Positions 49,808 to 59,352 of a stretch of DNA of 64,000 nt are shown piece after piece. The notes beneath the pieces were generated by a model. The model did no database searches. It was given only the letters and a program-made list of their open reading frames with translations, and was not told the DNA's origin. The stretch is from Bacteriovoracaceae bacterium (GTDB lineage: Bacteria; Bdellovibrionota; Bacteriovoracia; Bacteriovoracales; Bacteriovoracaceae): the NCBI GenBank assembly GCA_021737405.1, contig JAIPEG010000005.1, forward strand, positions 1-64,000, given 5' to 3'. Both the position numbers and the translations under genes were made by a program. Position 1 is the stretch's first letter. Each line of letters begins with the position of its first letter.

Positions 49808-52529
49808 GGCGAATTCCCTCTAATCTTAGACGTGCTTGCTTTGAACTATCAAGCATTGCTTTCTTTAGAGCACGCATAAGGTCCACCTCATCTGGTGAAA
49901 TTGCAGGGTTTATTTTACTTAGGGCCTCTAGCCTATCAATCTCTTCTTCCATATGATCAAGCATTTTTAGTCTTTGTTGTTCCAAAAGTGTTTCAGCCTG
50001 CTCCCATGCGCAAACCTCACTTCTCTTTATTAAATCTTTAATAAGATTTTTTGGAACTTTTATCGCCTTCTCTAAAGTACTCTTTTCAGCTTGAACCAAC
50101 TTACTATCGAGGGTTTCTTTATCCCATTTATCAGCAAAGTCCTCGCCTTCTTTATCGACCAACGTCCGAATAAGAGTGGGTGGAAAAAATCTCTTTGTAT
50201 CCAAAAAGTCAGGTGCCGGACAATCTGTAACAAAGTAGACCTCGACAAAGGACTTCTTGCCTCCGCCGCCCTTTCTCATGGCAACAGTCATATTTCCATA
50301 GCTCTCACTTAAGATAAGATTAGAGATTTCTCTAACCATAGGATGATCCCACGTTAGGAATTGATAATCTTCTCTATCTAAGGCCTCTCTTCTATCAAAA
50401 GTTATCGTTTGTCCTTCGGCCTGCAAGTGAGGGAAGTAAGGAATAAACATATTGTCATTAGGTTTTATGTAAGTCGCGACTTCATTAATTTCCTCAACAT
50501 CAACGCCAAAGCAATCAAAGCAGTCTTCCATAAAGTTTTTCAAGAGATTTTGGCTTTCACTTTCTCTAATCATTCGAATAATTTGATGTCCTACTTCTGG
50601 ATCAAATGAATTCATTTCGATGAGTTGATCACGACTTTCTTCTAATTGTTTCTCAAGTGCTAATCGATAATCTTCTACCCTCTTAATGAGCTCATCACTT
50701 AAATCGGCAGCTCCCTCAAGAATGCGATGAATCTCTTCAGAAAAGTGCACGAAAACAGGAGTCCCGACTGAGCTAAAGCGCCTAAAGCTATCTAGTCCTC
50801 GGTCATAAATATTAAAGAGAAGTTCTTCCCATGATTTTTCGACATAAGGCACATGGATATGAATATCAGCTTTTTGGCCAATACGATCAAGACGACCAAT
50901 TCTTTGCTCAAGAAGATCTGGTTTCTTAGGTAAATCAAATAAGACTAAATTTTGAGCAAATTCAAAATTTCTGCCCTCTGAGCCGATTTCGGTACATAAG
51001 AGAATTTGTGCTCCTTGCTCATCAGAGAAGTACGCGGCTTGCCGATCTCGCGCCATCAAGGAAAGCCCTGAATGAAAAAGAGCCGTTTTAATTTGAGAAT
51101 CATGCTCCTTTATAAACTTTTCTAAGGCCATAATAAGTGCCTTACTGTGACAAATCAGTAAAACCTTATTCTCAGTACCTTTAAGAAAATTCAATAACCA
51201 CATGGCCTTCTCTTCAAAGCCCAATACGTCACCAGTTGTTTGAGAACATTTTATCGCAAGTGGATGAAGTATCCTCTTTGGGAAGAAGTCATATTCTTTC
51301 CTCATTGCCTGGCGAGTATTTCGAAAAAAGACTCGACCTGTACCATGCCTATCAATAAGCTCTCGAATAATTTTTGTCTTATCCTCAGTGCTTAAGTTTC
51401 CTTTATAGACATCGTCAAAAGAGCTTTGAGACAACCATCCTTTAAGATCAAATAGATTCGTTTCTGATAAATTATCTTGTAATAGATTTTTAACGGCCAA
51501 GGCCACTTTTTCATAACCAGCAACCTCTTCTTTAAAACTTTCAAAGTCATTATACCGGTCAGGATCAAGAAGTCGCAGGCGATCAAAATGACCTTCCATC
51601 CCTAACTGCTCAGGCGTCGCCGTTAAAAGTAAAACAGAGGCAATACGAGAAGTGAGATCTTCAAGCAGAGAGTATTCAAATGAACCCTCTTCCTTTTTGT
51701 ACTGATGGGCTTCATCGATGACGACAACATCAAAATCTGCCTGACTCAACATATCTTGAGCAAGCTTTGAGCCTTTAATTAAACCAAGTGAAACGATAAC
51801 TCTTTCATTAGCTAAGAAAGGATTTTCTCCTGGCTCTGGAGGAGTCTCCTGATTTATGGCCGCAAAGCCTAATTGAAATTTACGGTGCATTTCAAAAAAC
51901 CATTGATACACAAGAGAGTCAGGTACGACGACAAGAACCCTTTGCGCCCTCGCACTAATAACCAACTGATGAATGATCAAACCAGCTTCAATCGTTTTAC
52001 CAAGTCCCACCTCATCGGCCAATAAAATACGAGGAGCGTGTCTCTTTAAAACTTGAGAGGCAATATAAAATTGATGAGGAATGAGGCTTATGCGCCCCCC
52101 TAATAATCCCTTTACCGGCGAAGTTTCCCAGTTCTTTTGGTATTCCAACGTTCTTAAGCGCAGCTGAAAAAACTTTTCTGTATCGATCTGACCATTGAAA
52201 AGCTTTTCTTCTGGTCTATTAAAGGCCAAATGGTCGTCTAGATCGCGCTCATGTAAATTTTGACCAGCTCCGTGATAAATAAAGTAACCATCGTCTTCAG
52301 AAACTTCTTCAACTTCTAAGGCAGAACCTTCCCTAGATTTAACAGTATCACCGCTCTCAAAACGAACCCTTTTTAAAGGTGCAGTCTTTACGCCATAAAC
52401 TCTTTCGGTTTCACTAGCACCAAAGAATACTTTTACTTGTTTATCAGCAACTTCAGCAATAATTCCAAGACCAAGTTCAGGTTCGGTCTCACTCATATAT
52501 CGCTGACCAGGTCTTAAACCTAATCTCAT
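49797..52529 (-). CDS. rapA: RNA polymerase-associated Swi2/Snf2 ATPase
   Basis: 910 aa; GGAAAG upstream. RapA recycles RNA polymerase stuck after termination. N-terminal Tudor-like part (LRPGQRYMSETEPELGLGII), helicase lobe 1 with LLADEVGLGKTIEAGLII (Walker A), VVIDEAHQYK (DEAH box) and LLTATPEQLGMEGHFDRLRL; lobe 2 with LLCTEIGSEGRNFEFAQNLV and RIGRLDRIGQ. The C-terminal RapA-specific domain follows. E. coli RapA has 968 aa. A small membrane-protein gene lies upstream, 27 nt away. Confidence 0.94.
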   Translation of the reverse strand: MRLGLRPGQRYMSETEPELGLGIIAEVADKQVKVFFGASETERVYGVKTAPLKRVRFESGDTVKSREGSALEVEEVSEDDGYFIYHGAGQNLHERDLDDHLAFNRPEEKLFNGQIDTEKFFQLRLRTLEYQKNWETSPVKGLLGGRISLIPHQFYIASQVLKRHAPRILLADEVGLGKTIEAGLIIHQLVISARAQRVLVVVPDSLVYQWFFEMHRKFQLGFAAINQETPPEPGENPFLANERVIVSLGLIKGSKLAQDMLSQADFDVVVIDEAHQYKKEEGSFEYSLLEDLTSRIASVLLLTATPEQLGMEGHFDRLRLLDPDRYNDFESFKEEVAGYEKVALAVKNLLQDNLSETNLFDLKGWLSQSSFDDVYKGNLSTEDKTKIIRELIDRHGTGRVFFRNTRQAMRKEYDFFPKRILHPLAIKCSQTTGDVLGFEEKAMWLLNFLKGTENKVLLICHSKALIMALEKFIKEHDSQIKTALFHSGLSLMARDRQAAYFSDEQGAQILLCTEIGSEGRNFEFAQNLVLFDLPKKPDLLEQRIGRLDRIGQKADIHIHVPYVEKSWEELLFNIYDRGLDSFRRFSSVGTPVFVHFSEEIHRILEGAADLSDELIKRVEDYRLALEKQLEESRDQLIEMNSFDPEVGHQIIRMIRESESQNLLKNFMEDCFDCFGVDVEEINEVATYIKPNDNMFIPYFPHLQAEGQTITFDRREALDREDYQFLTWDHPMVREISNLILSESYGNMTVAMRKGGGGKKSFVEVYFVTDCPAPDFLDTKRFFPPTLIRTLVDKEGEDFADKWDKETLDSKLVQAEKSTLEKAIKVPKNLIKDLIKRSEVCAWEQAETLLEQQRLKMLDHMEEEIDRLEALSKINPAISPDEVDLMRALKKAMLDSSKQARLRLEGIRLIL

Positions 52530-52556
52530 AATTTCTTTCCGGAAAGGTAGTTGTTT

Positions 52557-52748
52557 CTAGGTACTCATTACAATAATAAAAACAGCTCCGGCCAGTGCCA
52601 CGCCAAAAAATACCATTAGCTGAAGCCGGCCACTACTTTTTTGAGTTTCCGTGACCCCTTGGTCTCTTCTTTGCTGCTCTAATAACTTTTGTTTTTTAAG
52701 CTTCTCAACACGTTTTTTAATTTTTTTCTGTTTGCGATCCATAGTCAC
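52557..52748 (-). CDS. Small C-tail-anchored membrane protein
   Basis: 63 aa. A very basic first half (DRKQKKIKKRVEKLKKQKLL) is followed by a single membrane span (LMVFFGVALAGAVFIIVMS). GGAG about 10 nt upstream of the ATG supports translation. It is upstream of rapA in the same direction. No family is recognised. A basic cytoplasmic part could contact nucleic acid or polymerase; that is speculation. Confidence 0.5.
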   Translation of the reverse strand: MTMDRKQKKIKKRVEKLKKQKLLEQQRRDQGVTETQKSSGRLQLMVFFGVALAGAVFIIVMST

Positions 52749-52908
52749 GGGATTACTCCAAGCCTAGGGGTTTACGAGGTGTCTATCTTATTAGAAAATT
52801 TTAACAATATTTAATCAAAGAGAATAGGGCTCGGCTTTTTCTGCTGTACTAAAGATTTAAATAACCATGCGCATTAACTACAAAATTGATTGGCAGGCGC
52901 TAGGAACC

Positions 52909-53517
52909 ATGTCTGGCTCAAAAAAGCTAAGCACCAAAAAGCAGCTTATCCTGGAGTCCGCCCTTAAAATCATCACCCAAAAGGGACTTCAGAACCTCAG
53001 CGTCACAGAAGTAGGACGCAACACAGAGCTTTCAAAGCCTCTTGTTCTCTATCATTACGAGACAAAGGAGCGAATACTAGAAGATATTTGTTTTTTTACC
53101 TTTAAAATGGGGGAATATTTCGTAGGCTCGGCCTCTATGGAAGAAGATAGCTTTGAGGTTAAGCTCAGAAATATGGTCCGCGCCTATTTTCGCTGGTACC
53201 TATTCAATGACGAAATTTCTGAAATCATCACTTTAATGCCCCACTTTAGAGAAAAGTCCTTACTTTTAAAGAAATATTATGAAGAGTCAGAAATTTTTCT
53301 AAATAGAGAGTGGGAGAGAATTTTTCTAGAGAGTTTACGCTTTCGTTCCTTGGAAGAATTAAAGATAAGTGTATTTGGAGTGCGCTCTCTCTTAAATGGC
53401 GCACTAAGTGCAATTATTACTTCCCCTGAGAGAGCTAAATATCAAGAACAAGCGCTTCGTTTAAAATTTAACCTTGAAACTAATTTAAAGGTAGAGTTAC
53501 CCTCGTTCGATTTCTAA
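52909..53517 (+). CDS. TetR-family transcriptional regulator
   Basis: 202 aa when started at ATG 52909, which has TAGGA 4 nt upstream. An ATG at 52867 lacks a ribosome binding site and would only add 14 residues. TetR HTH at about 8-55: KKQLILESALKIITQKGLQN, LSVTEVGRNTELSKPLVLYH, YETKERILEDI. The ligand domain is helical and has no recognised relatives. It lies 9 nt upstream of the YeeZ-like gene, probably in one operon. Confidence 0.85.
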   Translation: MSGSKKLSTKKQLILESALKIITQKGLQNLSVTEVGRNTELSKPLVLYHYETKERILEDICFFTFKMGEYFVGSASMEEDSFEVKLRNMVRAYFRWYLFNDEISEIITLMPHFREKSLLLKKYYEESEIFLNREWERIFLESLRFRSLEELKISVFGVRSLLNGALSAIITSPERAKYQEQALRLKFNLETNLKVELPSFDF

Positions 53518-53526
53518 GGAAGTATT

Positions 53527-54282
53527 TTGAAAAAAACTGTTGGAATATTGGGAAATGGCTGGCTTGGAAAGGCGCTCAAAGATTATTGGTTAAAAAAATT
53601 TCCAGATCTTCTTATTTACTCTTTTAATAGAAGCCCACAAATTGGAGCCATCACCTATAACCTCGGCAGTCAAACAACAACTCCTGGTGAACTCGATGAT
53701 TGCCAAGTCCAATATATTCTAATTCCACCAGGAAAAGACGGTGACCTCTATATAAATTCACTCTATCGATTAACGAAGGTATTTGATTCATCAAAGCAAA
53801 TCATCTTTATGAGTACGACTTCTGTCTTTGCTGCTGATCAGGGCCATTGCAATGAAGATACGACTCCTTTGCCACAAGAAAGTCGGGCAAAATTACTATT
53901 AAAGGCTGAACAAATCATTCTTACTAATTTTCCAAAATCTACTATTATTCGCTCTGGTGGCCAAATTGGTCCCGACCGCTACCCTGTGCGATCGATGGTA
54001 AAAAGAGAATCCCTACCCAATGGAAATGTACGGGCCAATATCATTCATCAAGAGGATCTTGTTAAGATTCTCTCCCTTCCTTTAATTATGGAAGTGCCTA
54101 GGATTATTCATGCCGTATCACCATTTCATCCCTTAAAAAGTGATTTTTATTCACAGCAGGCGAAGTCTTTAGGAATAGAGATCGGCTTATTCCCAGAGGG
54201 AGTCGAAAAAGAGAAAGTTATTGATTCTCAATTTCTAAAGAGTATCGACTATCAATTTGAGAGAAAGAATTGTGAGGTTTAA
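53527..54282 (+). CDS. NAD(P)-binding SDR-type protein (YeeZ-like)
   Basis: 251 aa from a TTG start with AAGGAAG upstream. Rossmann motif VGILGNGWLGKALKDYWL, then FMSTTSVFAADQGHCNEDTT (Ser/Thr catalytic strand), RAKLLLKAEQII, and RSGGQIGPDRYPVRSM. This pattern (GNGWLG, STTSVY, EDT) fits the YeeZ group of extended SDRs, whose substrates are not known. Stop overlaps the sensor gene stop by 4 nt. Confidence 0.75.
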   Translation: MKKTVGILGNGWLGKALKDYWLKKFPDLLIYSFNRSPQIGAITYNLGSQTTTPGELDDCQVQYILIPPGKDGDLYINSLYRLTKVFDSSKQIIFMSTTSVFAADQGHCNEDTTPLPQESRAKLLLKAEQIILTNFPKSTIIRSGGQIGPDRYPVRSMVKRESLPNGNVRANIIHQEDLVKILSLPLIMEVPRIIHAVSPFHPLKSDFYSQQAKSLGIEIGLFPEGVEKEKVIDSQFLKSIDYQFERKNCEV

Positions 54283-56795
54283 GCGGCGTTATTTTTCTCA
54301 TCGGGTAAGAATTCTTGTAAAGCACGGCTAAAAGAACTTAGGTCATAAGAAAGTGCTTCAATCTCATCTTCTAATTTATCAAATTTAAGATAATGACTAA
54401 ATTTTTGTATTCTTATAATTCGCTCAATTGAATTAAAGAAAGGGAAATGAGAAAGTACGCCATATAAGTCAGTTGATATATTCACAAGCTCCTCAGAGTT
54501 TTTCATCCGCAGATAGTAAATCATATCGGCCAAGGCAACAGGGTAATAATCAATAAAGTCTTTAATCGTCGTTTCGATAATATCCCAGTCGCCTCCGAAG
54601 TGTGACCAGATATCAGATGCCGACAAGGTGAAGTTTGGTCCCTTCTCATCATTTAAAACTTGCGACCCTTTTTTCATATCCTCTTGGCTCAATCCAACGG
54701 CTCGCTCAACATAACACTGGAACCCAACTATACTAGTGAGTTCCGTCTTTTCGAAAAATATCTCACCTTGTAAAATCTCAATTATATTAAAAAAGTTGGC
54801 AAGAGAAAGAGGCTTTCTCACTTGAGAATCTAGTCGGTCTTTTTGGGTAACGATGAGTTTCTTCCACTCATCACCAGGCCAAGTGTGATTAGAGTGTTTC
54901 AAGGAAAAATTAACCTTACCATGTCTTCCTCCAATAAAATTGGTCTCAACGATAAGTTCAATATTTTCTTCACACCCTACTTTTAGTGCTCCCTCAACTA
55001 AGGCCATAAGAGCCAGCCTTAACTTACTACTATCTAGCCAAAAGAAGCTTTCCGCATCCTTATTGTAGGTAAGTTGAAAACTATTATTTGTTTCAACAGC
55101 AATGCTCTTCCAACGCCTTTCAAGACTTTTCATGAGTTCATGAAGATTTGTAAGCACAATATTGGCGCCTTCATCCATACTTTGATTTAAGTTATCATCC
55201 CAAAGTCCATTGATTTCATCTTGAATTAATTTTACTTTCTCAAAGTGTCCGATATCAGTTTTTTCGTGAACAATAACTTCTTCTTTAACAATATCTGATA
55301 AGTCCTGAAGGATGATTCCCATTTTGGTAACATATTCTAATTTTAAGCGTCTCGCATGCAAGGCCCTACGGTTAGCATCAACAAGACGCCTTTCATATTC
55401 AATCTTCTGACTATCATCTGTAATAACCATTAAGTGAAGATCGATTTCCGGAAATGGTATGCTCATAAATGTGGAGTTTCCAACCATATCCTGGCCATGA
55501 TTGGTTTGAAATGACCAGTCTCCAGTTATGACTTTCCCAACTTTCAAATCATTAACTGTATTTCTTAGCTTTTCGAGAGAAGAATTTCCATCCATTTGAT
55601 AGAGTGGAAATAAAATAGCAGGGTGAAGTTTATCTAATTGACCCATCTCTGTTAAACCAAAAAAACGAATCGCCGCTTGATTCAGAGATCGTATTTCTCC
55701 CTCTCCAAAAATCAAACATGGTGTTTTTATGGATTCAAAAAGCAATTCAAAACGCTGTTCAGCAAGCTTTTGATAGGTTATATCTCTTACAGTTCCGCTT
55801 ATAAAGATTTCTTTCCCGACTTCTCTTCGACGTGCATAGTAATGTAGCCAATAATTCTTCTTATTTTTAGTTTGAAGACTAATTTCAATATCGAGTATAT
55901 CACCCTTGCTAGCACACCTATCGACGGCCTTCATAAAGTGTTCTTGAAAGCCTTCAGAAAAGAGTGAGACTTCATCATAAAGAAAAAAGGATTCGCTCTC
56001 TTCTCTAATTTCAAAAATTCCTGATAAATGATTAGACCTCTTTGTCTCTTTTGTTTGGTAATTAACTTCCCATGAAAAAGTATTCCCTCTAATTTCACTC
56101 TCTCTCAATATTTCCTGAAGTCTTCCCTTTTCCACTTCTAATTCTAGATAGCTTTTCTTCCATGGACGATAGATTGAGAAATAAACAGCTCCTAAAATAG
56201 CGACAAACATAAAACTCACGACAGAGAGGATAATGTTCTTTACCAAATTTAAATATTCTCTATTTTTCTTCAAGGCCTTAATAATTGGCCTTAATCGATC
56301 TAATGTTTTAATTGAATGAGCTTCATGTGCAGAAAAAACGGGTCCTAATTCATCCCAACTTTTATTATCAAAATGCCCTGTAATCGTTTTATTAATTTTT
56401 AACAAATGGTTGAGGTTCTCATCTAAAAGCCATTCATTTGAAAAAAATAACGTCGACACCTTAAGACTTCCGAGAAAACCAGCAGATTCATTGCTCCATA
56501 AATGAGAGGCACTCTCTTTTAGTCTAAGATGCCTTTTCTTTAGATCAGCTTTAAACATCTGATGATTTACTTTTCTTTTACGAGCAATGTTTCCTGAATA
56601 TTTTTGGAGATAAAATAGTTCTGACGAAATTTGATTCTTTATTTCTGTTAGATCAATTAATGCATCAGCATTAAGTTTCGTCTCCATTTCGGTTTTAATG
56701 AGAGCATATAGGCCAAGAGAGCCTACGATAATGAAGCCAAGACTCATAAATAGAAAAGAAGACCGCTTAAAGCCTTTGGTGATTTTTATTCCCAT
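54279..56795 (-). CDS. Membrane sensor with PAS domains and degenerate kinase/Hpt modules
   Basis: 838 aa. Two membrane helices (about 15-35 and 180-205) flank a helical sensor domain. PAS domains lie at about 235-330 and 340-460 (EIFISGTVRDITYQKLAEQR, FELLFESIKTPCLIFGEGEI). The region of the kinase core has RRALHARRLKLEYVTKMGII without a DHp His, and LRLALMALVEGALKVGCEEN where the N-box Asn should be. The C-terminal 110 residues look like an Hpt domain, but STDLYGVLSHF stands where AHxLKG is expected, with no His. So it may sense or scaffold without phosphotransfer. Domain calls after residue 470 are by eye. Confidence 0.6.
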   Translation of the reverse strand: MGIKITKGFKRSSFLFMSLGFIIVGSLGLYALIKTEMETKLNADALIDLTEIKNQISSELFYLQKYSGNIARKRKVNHQMFKADLKKRHLRLKESASHLWSNESAGFLGSLKVSTLFFSNEWLLDENLNHLLKINKTITGHFDNKSWDELGPVFSAHEAHSIKTLDRLRPIIKALKKNREYLNLVKNIILSVVSFMFVAILGAVYFSIYRPWKKSYLELEVEKGRLQEILRESEIRGNTFSWEVNYQTKETKRSNHLSGIFEIREESESFFLYDEVSLFSEGFQEHFMKAVDRCASKGDILDIEISLQTKNKKNYWLHYYARRREVGKEIFISGTVRDITYQKLAEQRFELLFESIKTPCLIFGEGEIRSLNQAAIRFFGLTEMGQLDKLHPAILFPLYQMDGNSSLEKLRNTVNDLKVGKVITGDWSFQTNHGQDMVGNSTFMSIPFPEIDLHLMVITDDSQKIEYERRLVDANRRALHARRLKLEYVTKMGIILQDLSDIVKEEVIVHEKTDIGHFEKVKLIQDEINGLWDDNLNQSMDEGANIVLTNLHELMKSLERRWKSIAVETNNSFQLTYNKDAESFFWLDSSKLRLALMALVEGALKVGCEENIELIVETNFIGGRHGKVNFSLKHSNHTWPGDEWKKLIVTQKDRLDSQVRKPLSLANFFNIIEILQGEIFFEKTELTSIVGFQCYVERAVGLSQEDMKKGSQVLNDEKGPNFTLSASDIWSHFGGDWDIIETTIKDFIDYYPVALADMIYYLRMKNSEELVNISTDLYGVLSHFPFFNSIERIIRIQKFSHYLKFDKLEDEIEALSYDLSSFSRALQEFLPDEKNNAA

Positions 56796-56868
56796 CTATT
56801 ACCTATCGGTAAAAAGCTTTAAACGCTTAAGCCTGGGAATTGATGAATAAGTCATTTAAATCAAGTAC

Positions 56869-58137
56869 TTAGCCTTTAATTCTTTCAGCTCCACCCATAT
56901 AAGGCCTTAAGGCTGTTGGGATCGTAACACTACCGTCTTCATTTTGGTGGTTCTCAAGAATACTGACTAAAATTCTCGGTGTAGCAATCGCCGTATTATT
57001 AAGGGTATGAACAAATTGAACCTGACCTTCTCCATCACGATAACGGGTGTTCGTACGACGAGCTTGCCAGTCGTGAAGTGCTGAACATGAGTGAGTTTCT
57101 CGATATTTTTCTTCACTTGGAACCCAGCATTCAACGTCAAACATTTTCACTTTTCCTGTGCCCATATCTCCTGTGCAGCATTCGACAACACGATAAGGAA
57201 GTTCTAAATCCTTAACAATTTCTAATGATGTATCAAGTAAGGCCTTATGCCACTTCTGGCTTTCCTCAGGATCATTCTTACAAATCACAAATTGCTCAAC
57301 CTTCATAAATTGGTGAACGCGAATAAGTCCTCTCACATCTCTTCCGTAACTACCTGCTTCCCTTCGAAAACAAGGACTATAACCGGCATATAAAATAGGT
57401 AGCTCACTCTCTTTTAAAATTTCTCCAGCGTGAAGACTATTTAATTGAACTTCAGCTGTACCTGATAAATAGAGGTCATCTTCAGGAAGATGGTAGACTT
57501 GATCACGCCCCTCAGGAAAGTGCCCTGTGCCTATTAAAGCATGCTCTCTGGCCATGGCGGGGGTAGATATAAGATTAAAGCCCTTTGCCTTAAGTTTCTC
57601 AAGTGCAAAGCGATGGGCGGCCATCTCGAGAAGGACCATATCGTTTTTTAAACTATAGGAGCGACTGCCGCAGACATTTCCAATCTTTTCAAAATCAGCC
57701 CAATTATTTAAATCTAAAATTTCAACATGATCTCTTGGTGTAAATGAAAAAGTAGGAAGAGTCCCTCCCTTTTCAACTTCAACGTTATCATTTTCATCTT
57801 TTCCAATTGGCGCATCTTTTGCGGGTATATTAGGTACACGATAGAGAAGCTGAAGAAGCTGCTCTTCCATCTCACTAACGAGTGGTTTAAGTTCATCAAG
57901 CTCTTTGCCGATCGTTCTTCCCTCTTCAATTAAGGCCGGTCTTTCTTCAGCTGTTGCCTTAGGGATTTTCTTTGAATGAGAATTTCTCTTTTCTTGAAGA
58001 TCTTGTTGCTTTCTTTTTTGCTCCAAAAGTAATTGATCGATCTTTAGGATTTCATCCACAGATACCTTTAGATTTTTAAGCTCAACGGCTTTTTTAACAA
58101 TGTCAGAATTCTCACGAATGAACTTAATATCAAGCAT
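56869..58137 (-). CDS. serS: Seryl-tRNA synthetase
   Basis: 422 aa. N-terminal coiled-coil arm for tRNA (about 30-100). Class II catalytic core: motif 2 in YSPCFRREAGSYGRDVRGLI, tRNA/adenylate region CTGDMGTGKVKMFDVECWVP, HSCSALHDWQARRTN, motif 3 in NNTAIATPRILVSILENHQN. Normal length. It charges tRNA-Ser and, if present, tRNA-Sec. Divergent from the CheY-like gene. Confidence 0.97.
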   Translation of the reverse strand: MLDIKFIRENSDIVKKAVELKNLKVSVDEILKIDQLLLEQKRKQQDLQEKRNSHSKKIPKATAEERPALIEEGRTIGKELDELKPLVSEMEEQLLQLLYRVPNIPAKDAPIGKDENDNVEVEKGGTLPTFSFTPRDHVEILDLNNWADFEKIGNVCGSRSYSLKNDMVLLEMAAHRFALEKLKAKGFNLISTPAMAREHALIGTGHFPEGRDQVYHLPEDDLYLSGTAEVQLNSLHAGEILKESELPILYAGYSPCFRREAGSYGRDVRGLIRVHQFMKVEQFVICKNDPEESQKWHKALLDTSLEIVKDLELPYRVVECCTGDMGTGKVKMFDVECWVPSEEKYRETHSCSALHDWQARRTNTRYRDGEGQVQFVHTLNNTAIATPRILVSILENHQNEDGSVTIPTALRPYMGGAERIKG

Positions 58138-58267
58138 ATAATTAACCTTTTAGAGTGAAGACAAAATTTATGATATTTTGAAGGTTTTGCCAAAGCCCTC
58201 TTTAAAAGAATATAAACATTTAAATGAATTCTCCATGCAACCAGGAGCGTCATTTGGAGTCAACAAA

Positions 58268-58630
58268 GTGCACAATATTCTTGTAATCGATGATGAGAGT
58301 ATCACTCTTAAGATGTCAAAAGAAGGTCTAGAAAGACTTGGTTACAATGTGGCCATATTTTCTCGCCCTGATAAGGCGTTGGATTATTTTTCAAAATCTC
58401 ATAATGACCTTGATCTCGTCATTACTGACAAAAGTATGCCTAAAATGAATGGAGTCGAGCTTGTTAAGCAAATGAGAGAAATAGATGACTCGATCCCGAT
58501 TTTTATTCTCACAGGATTTGCTTCAAATGAGGATGATTTGTCTTTACGAAAGGCTGGGGTTACGGACATTCTCTACAAACCTCTCTCAATAAGAGAGATT
58601 TCTTCAAAAATAAAAGAGATTTTAGATTAA
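58268..58630 (+). CDS. CheY-like single-domain response regulator
   Basis: 120 aa from GTG 58268, chosen because GGAG lies 8 nt upstream and the protein then starts at the usual place (MHNILVIDDESITLKMS). Earlier in-frame starts at 58178 (TTG) and 58235 (ATG) lack a ribosome binding site. Receiver features: IDDE, phospho-Asp in LVITDKSMPKMNG, Thr in IFILTGFAS, Lys in YKPLS. No output domain, so it acts by protein contact. It might pair with the degenerate sensor at 54279-56795. Confidence 0.85.
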   Translation: MHNILVIDDESITLKMSKEGLERLGYNVAIFSRPDKALDYFSKSHNDLDLVITDKSMPKMNGVELVKQMREIDDSIPIFILTGFASNEDDLSLRKAGVTDILYKPLSIREISSKIKEILD

Positions 58631-59304
58631 ATCTTGTTAAAATTTTCGCAAACTACCTCTACGATTTTTTTGCTCTTCTTTCCTTTTATCCGTTGAGTGG
58701 TATTAACAAGAACCTTTTTGAGTTTAATTTTCTTAGGATTAAATTGAGAAAACTGCACTTCTAGCTGATAGTCTCTTTGTTCGTCTTTGCTAAAAAAGGA
58801 ACTCTTTTCTGAATCATATACTTCTTTATGGCGAAAGATCAGATGAAGCTCACCAAAATCTGTGCGAATGGCCTTAATCTGCCCTGCCTCCTTTGCATTG
58901 TCGAGTTCAATTCGCTTAATACTTTTAAAGTCAAAACTTTTAGAAAAATCGAGAGTTTTAAAATTAGAAACGTAAGCAGAGTGACCATATAAAACAGAAT
59001 CAAAAGAGATGACCTTGTTCTTATCTACACCTGAGAAGCTCACCATAAAGCGCTCATAAGCGTAATCCTTTTCAGTCTTAGGGTGTTGCCCAATTCCTTT
59101 TTCATACAGAAAGTTACAGCCCTGTAGGCGGTAACGCTTTAGTTGGTCTTTTTCTTTTAGCCCATAGTAAAAGCCCACGAAACTCTTAGCTTCTCTCTCG
59201 ATTCTAACGTAGTCCCCTGATAAGTCTTCAGTGGTGACCTGAGAAAAATTCGATAAAGAAAAGATGAGTACAGATATAAAAAGGCTTACTCTAATAGATG
59301 ACAT
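58627..59304 (-). CDS. Secreted protein, unidentified
   Basis: 225 aa with a signal peptide (IRVSLFISVLIFSLSNFSQV) and GGGAG upstream. The mature part is beta-rich: DLSGDYVRIEREAKSFVGFY, FMVSFSGVDKNKVISFDSVL, KAIRTDFGELHLIFRHKEVY, and ends in a Lys-rich part with one Cys pair (GCNF, VVCENF). No family is recognised. It lies 48 nt downstream of the next secreted gene, so the two may form an operon. Probable periplasmic protein. Confidence 0.6.
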   Translation of the reverse strand: MSSIRVSLFISVLIFSLSNFSQVTTEDLSGDYVRIEREAKSFVGFYYGLKEKDQLKRYRLQGCNFLYEKGIGQHPKTEKDYAYERFMVSFSGVDKNKVISFDSVLYGHSAYVSNFKTLDFSKSFDFKSIKRIELDNAKEAGQIKAIRTDFGELHLIFRHKEVYDSEKSSFFSKDEQRDYQLEVQFSQFNPKKIKLKKVLVNTTQRIKGKKSKKIVEVVCENFNKI

Positions 59305-59352
59305 AATGTTCTCCCGATTAGACTATTGTAACCAATAGTCCGACAAAAAACA

